NCBI RefSeq assembly: GCF_003086295.3
Contig: NC_092047.1
Location: forward strand, 119,597,949-119,661,948
Source of the DNA: Arachis hypogaea
Lineage: Eukaryota > Streptophyta > Magnoliopsida > Fabales > Fabaceae
DNA length: 64,000 nucleotides
Reading direction: 5' to 3'
A program made the translations under genes and the position numbers. This document shows positions 11,622 through 23,535 of this stretch, piece by piece; position 1 is the first letter of the stretch; each line of letters starts with the position of its first letter. The notes under the pieces were generated by a model. The model saw only the letters and a list, made by a program, of their open reading frames with translations, was not told the DNA's origin and did not search any database.

Positions 11622-12410
11622 ATATTAATATAAAAGAAATTACTTTTTTTATAGAGGGGTTAACCTTTCTCTAAAACATCTAGAATTGTAAAATAAAAAA
11701 AATTAAAATGTTTAATATAAAATTTCTAAGACCAGTTTGAGTATTTATTTTTTAAATGAAAAGCCAAAACCATATGTAAATGTCTACTAAACACAATTAT
11801 ATTTAATTAAAAATTTGATAAAAGACATAATTCTTTCTAGCACTGATTACTCTTATTATATATCCGACCTATGATTGCAACATGAAACTATTGGTCAAGG
11901 TCCATATCAATTGCTCATATTAAACTTGCATTACGTTGATTATAAAATGAGCCCCCTATATTTAATTAGAAAATGAAATTGAAATGAAAATTAACTGTGA
12001 AAACACTAGTTCAACTTTTTTAACATTATTCCAACTTTTCCCTTTATTTTTAAACTTCACACAATACAGGTACTTTTCATGTTTAACTTTTTTAGGTCAC
12101 ATATATATTCCTTGGTAAGAATTTCCGGAGAGGAAAATATAGCACCTGCCAAATTAGGTCAGTAGTATAATTTGAAGTACAAATAGATCAAACAAAAATA
12201 TGAACAAATTTTTTTTAATGAATAATTGTACTTAAAAGTACTTTGACAAAAGCTGCACGCAATATTGTTGGTTATACTTAAACTCCAATGATTGGAATAA
12301 CTTTTAACATAATTTATCTCACAATTTTTTTTTATGTGTGTTACTATATCATGGTTATATTCATCAACAAATTGAAAAAATTATGTAAACTACAATACTC
12401 AATTAAATAT
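11622..12410. other. Intergenic AT-rich spacer
   Basis: No ORF, RNA gene or clear repeat recognised between the family A MITE and the CACTA-like repeats. Confidence 0.5.
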
Positions 12411-13000
12411 AATGATACAACAACATATCACTACAATAAATTACAGAAATAAAGATCGATTTAGGAATCGATTTTTTTTAAATTGATCGTTAAATTAAAA
12501 ATAGCAACCAATTTCGATCGGTAATATTTAGCAACTGATTTAGTGATCAACCTTTTTTTGGTATAAAAAAAATTGATTTTATTAATCGCTAAAATTGATC
12601 GCTATTTTAATAATTTGTTACATCAATATTGCATTAAAAAAATTCAAATTCTAAGGACTTGTTCTACTTTTTTTTTAATTATAAAAAAATACAATGATAC
12701 GACAATATTTCACTACAAGAAATTACAGAAATAGCAATCAATTTAGTAATTCATTTTTTTAAATCGGTTGTTAAATTAGAATTAGCGACCAATTTCGATT
12801 GTTAACATTTTAGCAACTGATTTAACGATCAATATTTTTTTGTATTAAAAAAAGCTAATTTTATTGATCGCTAAAATCGATCACTATTTTAATAATTTCT
12901 TAATAAGATTTCATTAACAACTAAATTTAATTTGTTACATCAATATTGCATTAAAAAGATCAAATTCTAAGGGCTTGTTTCACTTTTTTTTTTGTAATTT
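12411..13000. mobile_element. Tandem pair of CACTA-like transposon ends
   Basis: Two direct copies with a 282-bp offset begin at 12411 and 12693 (AATGATACAACA / AATGATACGACA). Each contains a CACTACAATAAATTACAG or CACTACAAGAAATTACAG terminus (12429, 12711), typical of En/Spm CACTA elements. These are followed by short subterminal motifs in both orientations (AATCGATTT, GATCGTTAAATT, TAGCAACTGATTTA). Copy 2 has an extra segment of about 38 bp. No transposase is seen, so these are relics or a tandemly duplicated non-autonomous end. Confidence 0.6.
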
Positions 13001-13494
13001 TATGAAAAAATATTAAAAAGGTAAAAAAAAATTTGCAAATCAAACAATGCTGACATTTTTTTTCTCTATATATTTGTTTCCATTAGGAAGTTCATGCTTT
13101 AAGGTCTCTCTTTTGTATATTGACCTTTTAGTGATTCAATCATTTTCTTGAATTTGCAAATGCGAAATGTGCGATCTATGTTTACCTTTTGTGTTTTTCG
13201 AGCTTTAATTTATTTCATGACCATCTAAAAATGAAACTAATTAAAGGGGCTAACACCAATAAAGCATGTCTTGCTTGATAGCAAGGTTATTGAATTTTTG
13301 ATGAAAATATAAGAAGCCACACTTTGTTTGGATACCAAGCTTCGGAGCCACACATTTCACCGCATAATTCCCATTCCTTTTCACTTAATCAATTATTTAT
13401 ACTTTCCTCTTCAATATATATAACCCATTTGCCTCCCAATAATTATCAAAAGTTTTAATTTCCTCACAAATTTATTTTGTTCGGTTGTTGTTTA

Positions 13495-13577
<83 letters not shown>

Positions 13578-14440
13578 TCTCAACATTATAGGTCTATATC
13601 TTCTAAAGTGAGGCTTTCACTTTAAAAATAATTTTAATTTTAATTATCCAAAGATAAAATTTTTGTCTTCTTCTACTCACTTTAAAGATTTCTTAAACTC
13701 ATTTTTATTCACATTTTCAATAATTAAAATAATTTTGTGATAGTTAATATTTTTTATTTATCCCATGAATAACTTTTCATTTATATACAATACGAGAATA
13801 ATTTTTTTGATTAAATAATCAAAATCGTCCCTAAAATATCACTCATTTTTTAGATTTGATCTTTTAAAAAAATTAATCAAATTTACTTTTCAAAAATTTT
13901 AAGTTAGTCGTGTTAGTTTTGCATTAAAATTTGCGAACATGGCGCAATTAATCCTAAATTAAGGAGGATCTCAATGGATTAAGATTTATCAATTAGAATT
14001 AATTTGATCTAATAGCATAAATTTATTATGATAGTAGTCAATTAAAATTGCCAGTTGTATATTATTGTGATGTCACTTAACGTGTTATATCAATAAACTC
14101 TAATATCATGAGCAAAGAAAATTATAAAAATATTAATATAACAATTTAAAATGTTTAAAAGATAAATTTAATTTAAAACATCTTTAAAAGCCAAATTAAA
14201 AAATATGAGATGTTTTAAAAATGAATTTGAAGATTTACTCTTCTTGTATTTACTACTAGCAAAACATCTAAAAAAAACAAATCATTTTATTGATAAACAC
14301 TATAAAATACCTAAAAACTATCTCAATTAATAATGAGTAAATTAAGAAATAAATGGGATGGCATGTCTTAGAGTTCTAGGAAGTACAATATAATGTGTGA
14401 TGACATGAATTAGGAGTATGGGGGCCACCAATCTTAGATG
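13001..14440. other. Intergenic spacer left of the PLATZ promoter
   Basis: AT-rich, without genes. It contains the long (ATT)n run at 13497-13575 and otherwise non-repetitive sequence with scattered A/T homopolymers. Confidence 0.5.
13497..13575. repeat. (ATT)n microsatellite
   Basis: About 26 uninterrupted ATT units. Confidence 0.95.
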
Positions 14441-14455
14441 GACGGTAGATACAAT

Positions 14456-14562
14456 GCCACGTGGCAGGTAGCTAGCTTCTTGATCGTGGATGAATTTGGG
14501 AGATACAGCTATTGAGTGAGGTGTGATATTGATGCCTTAGCCGACTCAAACATCATATAAAG
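14456..14562 (+). promoter_or_regulatory. Putative PLATZ promoter: palindromic G-box and TATA box
   Basis: GCCACGTGGC at 14456-14465 is a perfect 10-bp palindrome containing the CACGTG G-box bound by plant bZIP and bHLH factors. A TATATAAAG-like TATA box lies at about 14554-14562 (CATATAAAGAC). The first coding ATG is about 360 bases further on, leaving a long CT-rich leader. Binding is inferred from motif only. Confidence 0.55.
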
Positions 14563-14917
14563 ACGCTAACAAGATCCAAACTATGAAATCGTAAGCAACA
14601 AATCCAACGCCTCTCATTCCTCCTCAGCCACCTCACTCAATCTCAGCCCTCCATTCACATAGCACTATTTCATTTCCTTCATTAATTAATTCATTCATTA
14701 ATTAACAATTAATTAATTTAATTAATTTAATCACTCCCCACCTTTGTCCCTATAGTCTTAGCTTCTTGTGTATTGTTGAATTCTTAGTTCAACCCTCTTT
14801 CCTTTCTCTCTCTATTTCTTTCTCTCTCTCTCTCTATCTTTCTTTCTCATTGGAAATCCCAATATCATTCTTCACTCAACCATTGAAGCACATTGTTATT
14901 ATTATTACATTATTATT

Positions 14918-16558
14918 ATGGTATGTAATATCTAATATGTATATAATGTACCATATATATTTATTTTTTTTTTCCAATTCTCATAATGATTTAGATTGAT
15001 TCAATTTTTTTCTTGGTCTCCCAAAATATTTGGGGTCTGAGCAGGACTCAATGTTGGTTCCTCCATGGCTAGAGAGATTGCTACAAACACCATTTTTCAA
15101 TGTATGTAGGATTCATGGAGATGCAGCTAGGAGTGAGTGTAACATGTTCTGCCTTGACTGCAATAATAATAATAATAATAACAACAATGGTGATGCTTTT
15201 TGCTTCTATTGCCGCTCTTCAAGGCACAAGGATCATCAAGTAATTCAGGTAAAAAAAACTATATAATATATAATAATGTAGCATCATTTATATCTTATGC
15301 ACATTCTATATATACATTATGAAATTCATTATTGTTCCTGGGTTTTTTTTTTTTATTTAGATAAGAAGATCTTCATACCATGATGTTGTAAGAGTGGTTG
15401 AAATTCAGAAAGTGTTGGACATAAGTGGAGTTCAAACATATGTAATCAACAGTGCTAGAGTTCTGTTCTTGAATGAGAGGCCACAACCCAAATCTGGAAA
15501 AGGGGTTCCTCACATTTGTGAGATTTGTGGAAGAAGCCTTTTGGACCCTTTTCGTTTCTGTTCTTTGGGATGCAAGGTAATTAATTTATTTATTAGCATT
15601 AACATATATTATTTGGTGAAAATTCAGGTGCAGTCGATTTCACGTGAAGTTGATACATGAGAGCTATTAGATAATTTGATTGATTTGACTAAATTTTCAT
15701 CTAACGACTCTTAGATATCAACTTCACGTGAATTTATTAATTAATTTACCATTTTACTTTTTTTTTTTCAATTTAATTTATTTCATATATCATTGTCAAA
15801 ATGAGCATCATTTCATAACTCAAATCTCCCTCTCATCATATGGGTAATACACCCAACCACCCATACATCATCACCAACCTTTGAAAGCCCATCACCATCA
15901 TCATTATAATTCCCCTAACTATATTAATCATAGGTATAACTAGCCTATATATACATACATATGTAATAATGTAATAATAGTTATACTTTTGGGTAAATTA
16001 GGTTTTACTTTTTTGAAATCAAGTAAATATCACATAAAATAGTTTCTTAAAATAGAAGTTAATGTTACATTTTATGAAGTACAAAAAAGTATTCATTGTC
16101 ACATATTACTTCAATTCTTTTTTTCTTTAAAACAAAGTTTACTTTTTAGTTTTTTAGAAATAAAAAGAACATTATAATTTTTACCCTTTATTTATATTTT
16201 GGGTTAGGTATTGAATAATTGATTGGCACATGGCATGATGCATATATATATATGTATATATAATTGGTCCATTTTGATAGGGTTATTAATTGTTATTTTG
16301 TTGGGAATGTGATTGAATTACTAGCTTGTGGGAATAAAGAGGAATGGGGATGCAAGCTTTGTTTTGGATGATAAGATCAATGAAGCATTAGCAATGGAGG
16401 GAATATCATCAAGAAGATCATCAATGTCTTCAAGGAATCATCATCAAGAAGAAGAAGAATTGGGTGAAGGATCACCACAAAACATTTACACTCCTCCACC
16501 TCCTTCAAACACAAGAAGAAGAAAAGGCATTCCTCATAGGGCTCCTTTTGGTTCCTAG
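14918..16558 (+). CDS. PLATZ zinc-binding transcription factor
   Basis: Proposed exons are 14918-14920 (ATG alone), 15045-15248, 15361-15576 and 16325-16558 (TAG), 218 residues. The ATG-only first exon is supported by an in-phase GTATGT donor and GCAG acceptor; if it is wrong, translation starts at ATG 15051, two residues shorter. PLATZ proteins bind A/T-rich DNA and mostly repress transcription in plants. Zinc ligands are visible: C22-x2-H25-x11-C37-x2-C40, C54-x2-C57-x4-H62-x2-H65, and C122-x2-C125-x10-C136-x3-C140. The usual C40-to-C54 gap is about 4-5 residues; here it is 13 because an (AAT)n tract adds nine asparagines. The C-terminal third is Ser/Glu/Pro-rich and ends [13 protein letters not shown]. 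Intron 3 holds a family B MITE. Confidence 0.92.
15162..15188 (+). repeat. In-frame (AAT/AAC)9 tract encoding nine Asn
   Basis: Lies between zinc ligands C40 and C54 of the PLATZ protein: six AAT, two AAC, one AAT codons. Confidence 0.95.
15615..15750. mobile_element. MITE, family B, in PLATZ intron 3
   Basis: Foldback of about 136 bp. TTCACGTGAAGTTGATA near the left end is mirrored by TATCAACTTCACGTGAA near the right end, with GGTGAAAATT and its complement at the termini. Related copies occur at 45284-45422 and 50771-50916, with a partial one at about 51419-51471. Confidence 0.75.
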
Positions 16559-19142
16559 TCATTATTCTTCTCCCTTTTTTTTTAATCTTTCAAAAATTGG
16601 TACATAATTCAATATTCAACACCCCATCAATTATTTTTCTTCTTCATGTTAATTATTTGTATATTAAAAGTGAATATTAAGAATAAACAGCATAAATGCA
16701 AAAAACAAAGAATTTGATTTATGTTAGATAAGATTAAAGGCATAATACATACATGTCTTTTTCTATATGGTATCCATAGTTAATGTCCACTTTTTAATTA
16801 TTGAAATAAAATTGGAGTCTTGATATAGTTTTGTGGAATTGTCAACTTAACAATTTTCTAATTCAAAATCTCATTTTATAGTACTACAATATGTATGTTA
16901 TCATTTTATAGAAAAAAATTTAAGTGTACCGGAAATACTGATATTCTAGTTGTTTTAACCGTTGATTTCAATTAATACATATTATATATATTTTTTATAA
17001 TTTAGATCAACAGTTAAAACAACTGGAATACCAATGTTTTCGATATACTTAAAACAACTGGAATACCAATGTTTTCGGTATACTTAAAACTCTTTCCATT
17101 TTATATAGTATTCAAGAACTATTTTTTATAGATATAAGTAATTTTTAGGTATACCAATTTAGAAAATTTATTATAGAAAATAATATTACTATTGTTCTTC
17201 CCTTCCTTTTGAAACAAACAAACAACCCTTCTTTGGGGAATCTTGTTAGTATAATTTATTTTTTTAGTAAAAGGAAAAAAGAAAAGGGAATAGTAGTAGG
17301 TTTGGTTAGAGGGTTTCATTTGTCCACAAATGCAAAAGAAAAGAACATAAAAGGGTATAGGAAAGTTCCTTCCTTTTGATCATGGGTCCCCAAAACAACA
17401 AATTATCCCTTGTGAAGAACCAATAATGCAAAATTGTTTAACATATATCCTTGATAATTTCTAGTGTAGATGTCATTAACAAATTAAAAAGCAAGACTTT
17501 GTTTGAGGTGTCCATTTTTTTAGTTTTGAATGGCCCACCATCCACATGGGCCATTTCACATGAATATAACACCACCTTTGAGCATTGTTTTATATCATTC
17601 ATATGCATTATTGCATTCCATATAATATGTGCATGTAAATGTTAAATAGCTATTGGGAATAGGATGTTTCTTTTATTCTTTTTAGTTATTTTAAAATTCA
17701 AGTTATATTATATTATTCCCTTGTTTCTCAAGTAAATCTTTCCCCTTAAAAAAGAGTAAACTTTGTGTCTAGATATATTGTAATTATTTTTTTTAATTTG
17801 TAATCAAATTACATATATTAGGAGAACTTCAACGCTTTAGTCAAAACTCAAAAGTCAAAACTTTCTTTGCTTAGCCCAATTTGAAAAAATAATTTAATTA
17901 AGTTTTTTTAAAAAGTAACTTAAATAATAAATGACTATATTAAAAATAATTTATAAATAAGTTATTTTATGTTTATATTTTTAATTCTTAAAGTGCTTAT
18001 TCTAAAAGAAATATGATAAAAGTAGTAGTATTATGAAAAAAAGTTATTTTTTTAATTTTTTTATAAGTTTTTAAATAACTTCTTAAAAAATTATAATTTG
18101 ATTTAAAAAATTGTACTAGACATTAATACTACTACTTTTCATAAGTTGAAAACCCAAAAAAATTACTTTTAAAATTTCTTAAACGGACTCTTAATTTCAT
18201 TAATTTCTTTTATTTCGGTGCTTTTTTAGTCCAAGAGAATAGAATTTGAAAATGAGGAGAGTAAAACAAAAAAATGAAGGATTAATTACCTTTTACGAAA
18301 TATTATTTTTCTACTTAATTAAAATAAAGTAATAAGCCAATGCAATTAGGTAGAGCAGATATGAATTGATGGCTACTCAAAGTTTTCAATTTTAAAAAAA
18401 TGTGCTTCATCCACATTTAACTAAGAAGTAGTAGGTACATCCTCTTTAAAAACAAATTAAAAAGGAAAGAAAAGAAAAAGAGAGTAGTTGCATCAAGATG
18501 TAGCATTTTCTAATAGCTTTATTTAGATTTACAAATAATATTTGGATAATCACCAATAATTGTATATGCAGGATATTTTTAACCATTCTTTTTCTTTATA
18601 TATAGTTTTACAACCAATATATTAAAAAAAATAGTTGTTAAATTAATTATTTGTATAAAATATATATTAAAAATAAATAAATAAGTATTTATACAAAAAT
18701 ACATAATAATTAATTTAATAATATTTTTTAGAGTTTTATTAGTACTCAACCTAAAGAGAGTAGAGAAAAATAATTCAAAAAAACATCATCACCACAAAAA
18801 TTAATTATTAATTTATTATAATGAAAGAGTTTAATGCCATATAAAAAAATTAAAATATATTAATTTTAATATCTTCTTTTACCAACATATTACAACAAGT
18901 AACATTTATCATTTAAATAAAAAATCACAAAAAATAAAATAAAACTTTGACAAGATACTAAACCAAAGATGCAAAATATATATTAAAATAATATATTTTA
19001 ATTTTACATATTTGTATTTTATATTATCTATGTATAATCTATAGAGTGACGTTACCAAATTTCCACCACTCATTCATAATCTCTATCACTATCACACTCC
19101 CCATTTCATTGCATTTCATTGCATTAATCAATTACAACAACC
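16559..19142. other. Intergenic, PLATZ 3' flank to transporter 5' flank
   Basis: AT-rich without a convincing gene. It holds a family C MITE-like element (16909-17094) with an internal 35-bp tandem duplication. The rest shows only homopolymer-rich sequence. Confidence 0.5.
16909..17094. mobile_element. MITE-like foldback, family C, with internal 35-bp tandem repeat
   Basis: Left end AAATTTAAGTGTACCGGAAAT is mirrored on the right by the TATACTTAAAACTCTTTCC region. A 35-bp unit starting AAAACAACTGGAATACCAAT is present twice in tandem, at 17016-17050 and 17051-17085, differing by one base. The core AACCGTTGATTTCAATTAAT matches the copy at 2468-2632. Confidence 0.6.
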
Positions 19143-21077
19143 ATGAACATGTTATCAGGATCTAAATTCCATGTTCTTCATCAGCAGCAATCTCATTATT
19201 CCAATCCAAAAATTCCAAGCTCTTCTTTCTCACTAGTTTTGAATAACAAGGCCTTTCATCAATTTCATGCTACCCCATCACCTTATTATAAGTTCAAGTA
19301 CTTGTCAATGAAATGCTCCAATTCTTCTATCTCAATACCATCGTCATCAAATGATGATGGTTCAGAATTGTTTGAGCCTGATCCATCTCTCACCAATGAA
19401 GATCTCAAGCCAACTTCACCAAGCCAAAGAACACTCACAGGTTTTGAAATGGCAAGCCTTTGGGTTGGTCTTGTTGTTGGTGTCCCTTCATACTACCTTG
19501 CTGGTTCCCTTGTTGATCTTGGCATGGCATGGTGGCAAGGTATTATATATTGGGAAGATTTTATCGTCATACCGGTGTATCATACCGGTGTATCAGTGAT
19601 TAGGTCAACGCTTAAAAATCACTGAAATACCGGTACTACGATACACTTGAAAATTTTCTTATATATTTTCTTATATATTGTAGTTGTAATTGCTACTAAA
19701 CAAAATACTAAAATATTAAGTTGAAAAGTACTAATTTGGCTATTTGGGCCAAAACATGTTACAGGTATTGGAACAGTTGTTGTGGCAAACATGATTCTAT
19801 TGGTTCCACTTGTTCTAACTGGCCACCCTGGCACACTCTATGGCATATCATTCCCAGTTCTTGCAAGATCCTCATTTGGAATCAATGGTGCTCACATTCC
19901 AACACTCTTAAGAGCTTTAATTGGTTGTGGTTGGTATGGAATTGAATCATGGATTGGTGGTGAAGCAATCTTCCTTCTCCTGCCACAATCATTGAAAAAC
20001 AATTCATCACTCTCAAACTACCTACCTTGGCTTGGAACTTCCCCACTTGAATTCTTCTGCTTTTTGGGCTTTTGGGTGGCCCAATTGGGTTTTGTTTGGA
20101 GAGGAATTGATGGAATTAGAATTCTTGAGAAGTACTCAGCTCCAATACTAATTCTTCTTACAACATGTTTACTTGTTTGGTCTTATGTTAATGCTGGTGG
20201 ATTTGGTCACATGTTGTCTTTGTCTTCTAGGCTTACAAGCTCACAATTTTGGTCTGTTTTTTTCCCTTCAATCACTGCTAATATAAGCTTTTGGGCCACA
20301 GTTGCAATTAACATACCTGATTTCACTAGGTATGCAAAAAGTCAACATGATCAAATCATTGGTCAAATGGGGTTACCAATTTTCATGGGACTATTCACAT
20401 TTGTTGGTTTAGCTGTTACATCATCTACTAAGGTCATTTTTGGTAGAATAATTTCAAACCCAATTCAGCTTCTTGGTCAAATTGGAGGATTAACAACTTG
20501 TTTTCTTGCAATCTTTGGTATAAGCCTAGCAACCATAACTACCAACATTGCTGCTAATGTTGTTGCACCTGCTAATGCACTTGTTAATCTTAGTCCTAAG
20601 ATTTTCACATTTAGAAGAGGTGCAATTTTAACAGCACTACTTGGCATTGCATTTCAACCATGGAGGCTTTTGAGATCAAGTGAGAGTTTTGTTTACACTT
20701 GGCTAGTTGGTTATTCTGCAATTATGGGTCCAATTGGAGGAGTTGTTCTAGCAGATTACTATCTTATAAAGAGGACACATTTGAGTGTTAATGATTTGTA
20801 TTCAAGGAGTGTTTATGGTGCATATTATTATTATAAGGGGTTTAATGTGGCTGCAATTGTGGCTCTACTTCTTGGGATTTTGCCTGTGCTTCCTGGTTTC
20901 TTGTGGAAAGTTGGAATTGCAAGTTCTGTTCCTGATGTTTTTGTTGTGATTTACAACAATGCTTGGTTTATTAGCTTCTTTTTTGCAGGATTCTTACATT
21001 GGATCTTGTCAAGTTTCAGAAGTAAACCGGATAAATATGATGTCGGAGGAGAATCTCTTTTGTCCTCGTCAAAGTAA
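19143..21077 (+). CDS. PLUTO: Plastid NCS1-family nucleobase transporter (PLUTO-like)
   Basis: Two exons, 19143-19539 and 19765-21077 (TAA). The junction CAAG|GTATTGG gives [13 protein letters not shown], in phase, 569 residues. The first about 85 residues are Ser/Pro-rich without membrane segments, consistent with a plastid transit peptide. About 12 hydrophobic helices follow. The NCS1 signature region [33 protein letters not shown] and the sequence [46 protein letters not shown] are typical of nucleobase:cation symporters. Arabidopsis PLUTO (NCS1) moves uracil, adenine and guanine across the plastid envelope for salvage and pyrimidine degradation. Substrate is inferred by homology. The intron carries a MITE-like segment with CATACCGGTGTAT repeats. 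A 2.5-kb palindrome begins 395 bases downstream. Confidence 0.93.
19556..19662. mobile_element. MITE-like segment, family C, in transporter intron
   Basis: Right end GATACACTTGAAAATTTTC matches the family C terminus. The left part has two direct copies of CATACCGGTGTAT (19568-19594) and an inverted ATACCGG near 19627. The remainder of the intron has no other signal. Confidence 0.45.
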
Positions 21078-21471
21078 ATAATTCTTTTTTTTAGATGGTC
21101 GATATTTGAATTTTATTAGAAGAAATTTGACTTATTTGAATAGTATAATTATGCAGGTTTTTCTTAGGACATAATTTTTTTCAATGTTTGTATATACATA
21201 AGCACATTGGTAGTTAAAAATGTTCAGAACAATTTTCTTTTAAGTGAAAGAGATTTCATATTGTTTATGATTGATTATGTAATATGGCATTAATCAATTA
21301 TGCAGAGAGCTTATGTTACTAAAAACTTCTGAGTAGATATCTTAATTTTTTTAGTATTTTTTTTCCTGTGTTACATGCATTGATCTAACTATGTTTTCCT
21401 TTTAGAAGTTGAACATTAAAGTGGAAGACAAAAGTACATTAAGAATTGAAGACCTCGAAATTAAATTATTC
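21078..21471. other. Transporter 3' flank
   Basis: Non-coding 3' flank between the stop codon and the edge of the 2.5-kb palindrome; no gene seen. Confidence 0.5.
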
Positions 21472-21904
21472 TTATATTAATTAGGTGGTGTAGAAAGGAA
21501 ATTGTTTCTACATGTGTAGAAGAATAAGTGTCAATGCATTAGTAGTTTATGTTGATGGCTCTTGGATGGGAAAGAATTAATTAGAGTACATAATTGTTGA
21601 TTCATTGGACCCACACAAAAAAAAGAGAGTATGTGACATTATATTTGTGTCATAGAGACAACTTATTAAGTTTTTTTATTTTAATAAATTAAATAAATAT
21701 TTTATTTATTAAAATAAATAATTTAAAAAATTATTATCATGTAGACGAGATATATGTATTTATAAATATAAAAATATATTTTATAAAAATAATAAAAATA
21801 TTAATAATTTAAATTAGACCAAACTCTAGGTGGACGATCTTAACCGTACTACTTCCATCCACTGGCGTTTTTTATTAGAATTTACACTAAATCAATTCAA
21901 ATAA

Positions 21905-21972
21905 TAATAAGGCGGGATTCGAATTCCCAACAATTGCTTAAGCAAACTAGTGAGCTAACCACTAGACCAAGT
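21905..21972 (-). repeat. tRNA-like segment in left palindrome arm
   Basis: On the minus strand: TTGGTCTAGTGGTTAGCTCA (A-box-like), then GCTTAAGCAATTGTTGGGAA and TTCGAATCCCGCC (B-box-like). It mirrors 23465-23535. There is no complete acceptor stem, so it is a relic and not a tRNA gene. Confidence 0.5.
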
Positions 21973-23464
21973 TCATTAATTAGTTAGTTAAAACCGCCTA
22001 TTTCTTCTATTATTTTGAAACTGCTCATCTTTTATATTATTTAAAACTGCTTATCTTTCTTATTATTTGAAATATTCTATTTTTAAGAGTTTGATTTAAT
22101 TTAAATTATTAATATTTTTTATTATTTTCAAAAATTATATTTTTATATTTACAAATACACATATCTCGTTTACAGTAAGGAGATATATGAAAATTAAAAA
22201 AATACACATATCTCGATACGGATAAAATTATCTCGTTTACAGTATAAACAAGATAAGAGATGCTGATGTATTTTTCTAATAATTTTTAAAATTATTTATT
22301 TCAGAAAATAAAACATTTATTTAATTTATTAAAATAAAAAATTCTCACATATTATTTGATTTATTGTTAATAAATATGTGTATCACTAATCAAATTAGAA
22401 TTAAGTTCATTAGATGAAATAAATTTTGAAAAAAAATATTTTTTAATATTAACCAAAATATTTTTCATAGAATTTAAAAAAGAAAAAAATCTGGAGACTA
22501 ATTTATTTTCACTCTTAAAATTATTACTATTAAAAACGAAAGAATGTATAATTTAAGTAATAGGTAATTACTATTCATTTACCGTGGTTAACAAATTTAA
22601 TTTGTTTTTATAATTATATGTCCTAAATATATTACTAATTATTTTTATATTTTTAATATTTTACATGTTTTAATTTATAAATTGAATTGATAATTTACTA
22701 TAATTAAAGGTGTCTCATTTTTTTAGAAGAAAATATTTAACTTTGAACAAAAGACTAAATTAGAACGATATAAAATGTTTTAGACAAAAATAATTAGTAA
22801 TATATTTAGGACATATAATTATAAAAATAAATTAAATTTGTTAACCATAGCAAATGAATAGTAATTACCTATTACTTAAATTATACATTCTTTCGTTTTT
22901 AATAGTAATAATTTTAAGAGTGAAAGTAAGTTAGTTTTCAAATCTTTTTTTTTTAAATTCTATGAAAAATATTTTGGTTAATATTAAAAAAATATTATTT
23001 TTTTTTCAAAATTTTTTTCATCTAATGGACTTAATTCTAATTTGATTAGTGATATACATATTTATTAACAATAAATCAAATAATATGTGGAAATTTTTTT
23101 ATTTTAATAAATTAAATAAATATTTTATTTTCTAAAATAAATAATTGAAAAAATTATTAGAAAAATACATCAGCATCTCTTATCTTGTTTATACTGTAAA
23201 TGAGATAATTTTATCCGTATCGAGATATGTGTATTTTTTCAATTTTTATATATCTCCTTACTATAAACGAGATATGTGTATTTTTTCAATATAAAAATAT
23301 AATTTTTGAAAATAATAAAAAATTTTAATAATTTAAATTAAATCAAACTCTTAAAAATAGAATATTTCAAATAATAAAAAAGATAAGCAGTTTCAAATAA
23401 TAGAAAAGATGAGCAGTTTCAAAATAATAGAAGAAATAGGCGGTTTTAACTAACTAATTAATGA

Positions 23465-23535
23465 ACTTGGTCTAGTGGTTAGCTCACTAGTTTGCTTAAG
23501 TAAGTGTTGGGGATTCGAATCCAGCCTTGTTATTA
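23465..23535 (+). repeat. tRNA-like segment in right palindrome arm
   Basis: TTGGTCTAGTGGTTAGCTCA at the left and GGGGATTCGAATCCAGCC at the right reproduce A- and B-box spacing. It is the mirrored counterpart of the left-arm copy. Confidence 0.5.

Noticed and set aside
14766..14999. Open frame of 77 codons in the PLATZ 5' leader
   Set aside because: Low-complexity Ser/Leu from CT-rich leader; no domain, and the real coding start lies downstream or at its 3' side in another frame.
21905..23535. Possible functional tRNA genes in the palindrome arms
   Set aside because: A- and B-box-like motifs are present but no acceptor stem or anticodon arm can be folded.
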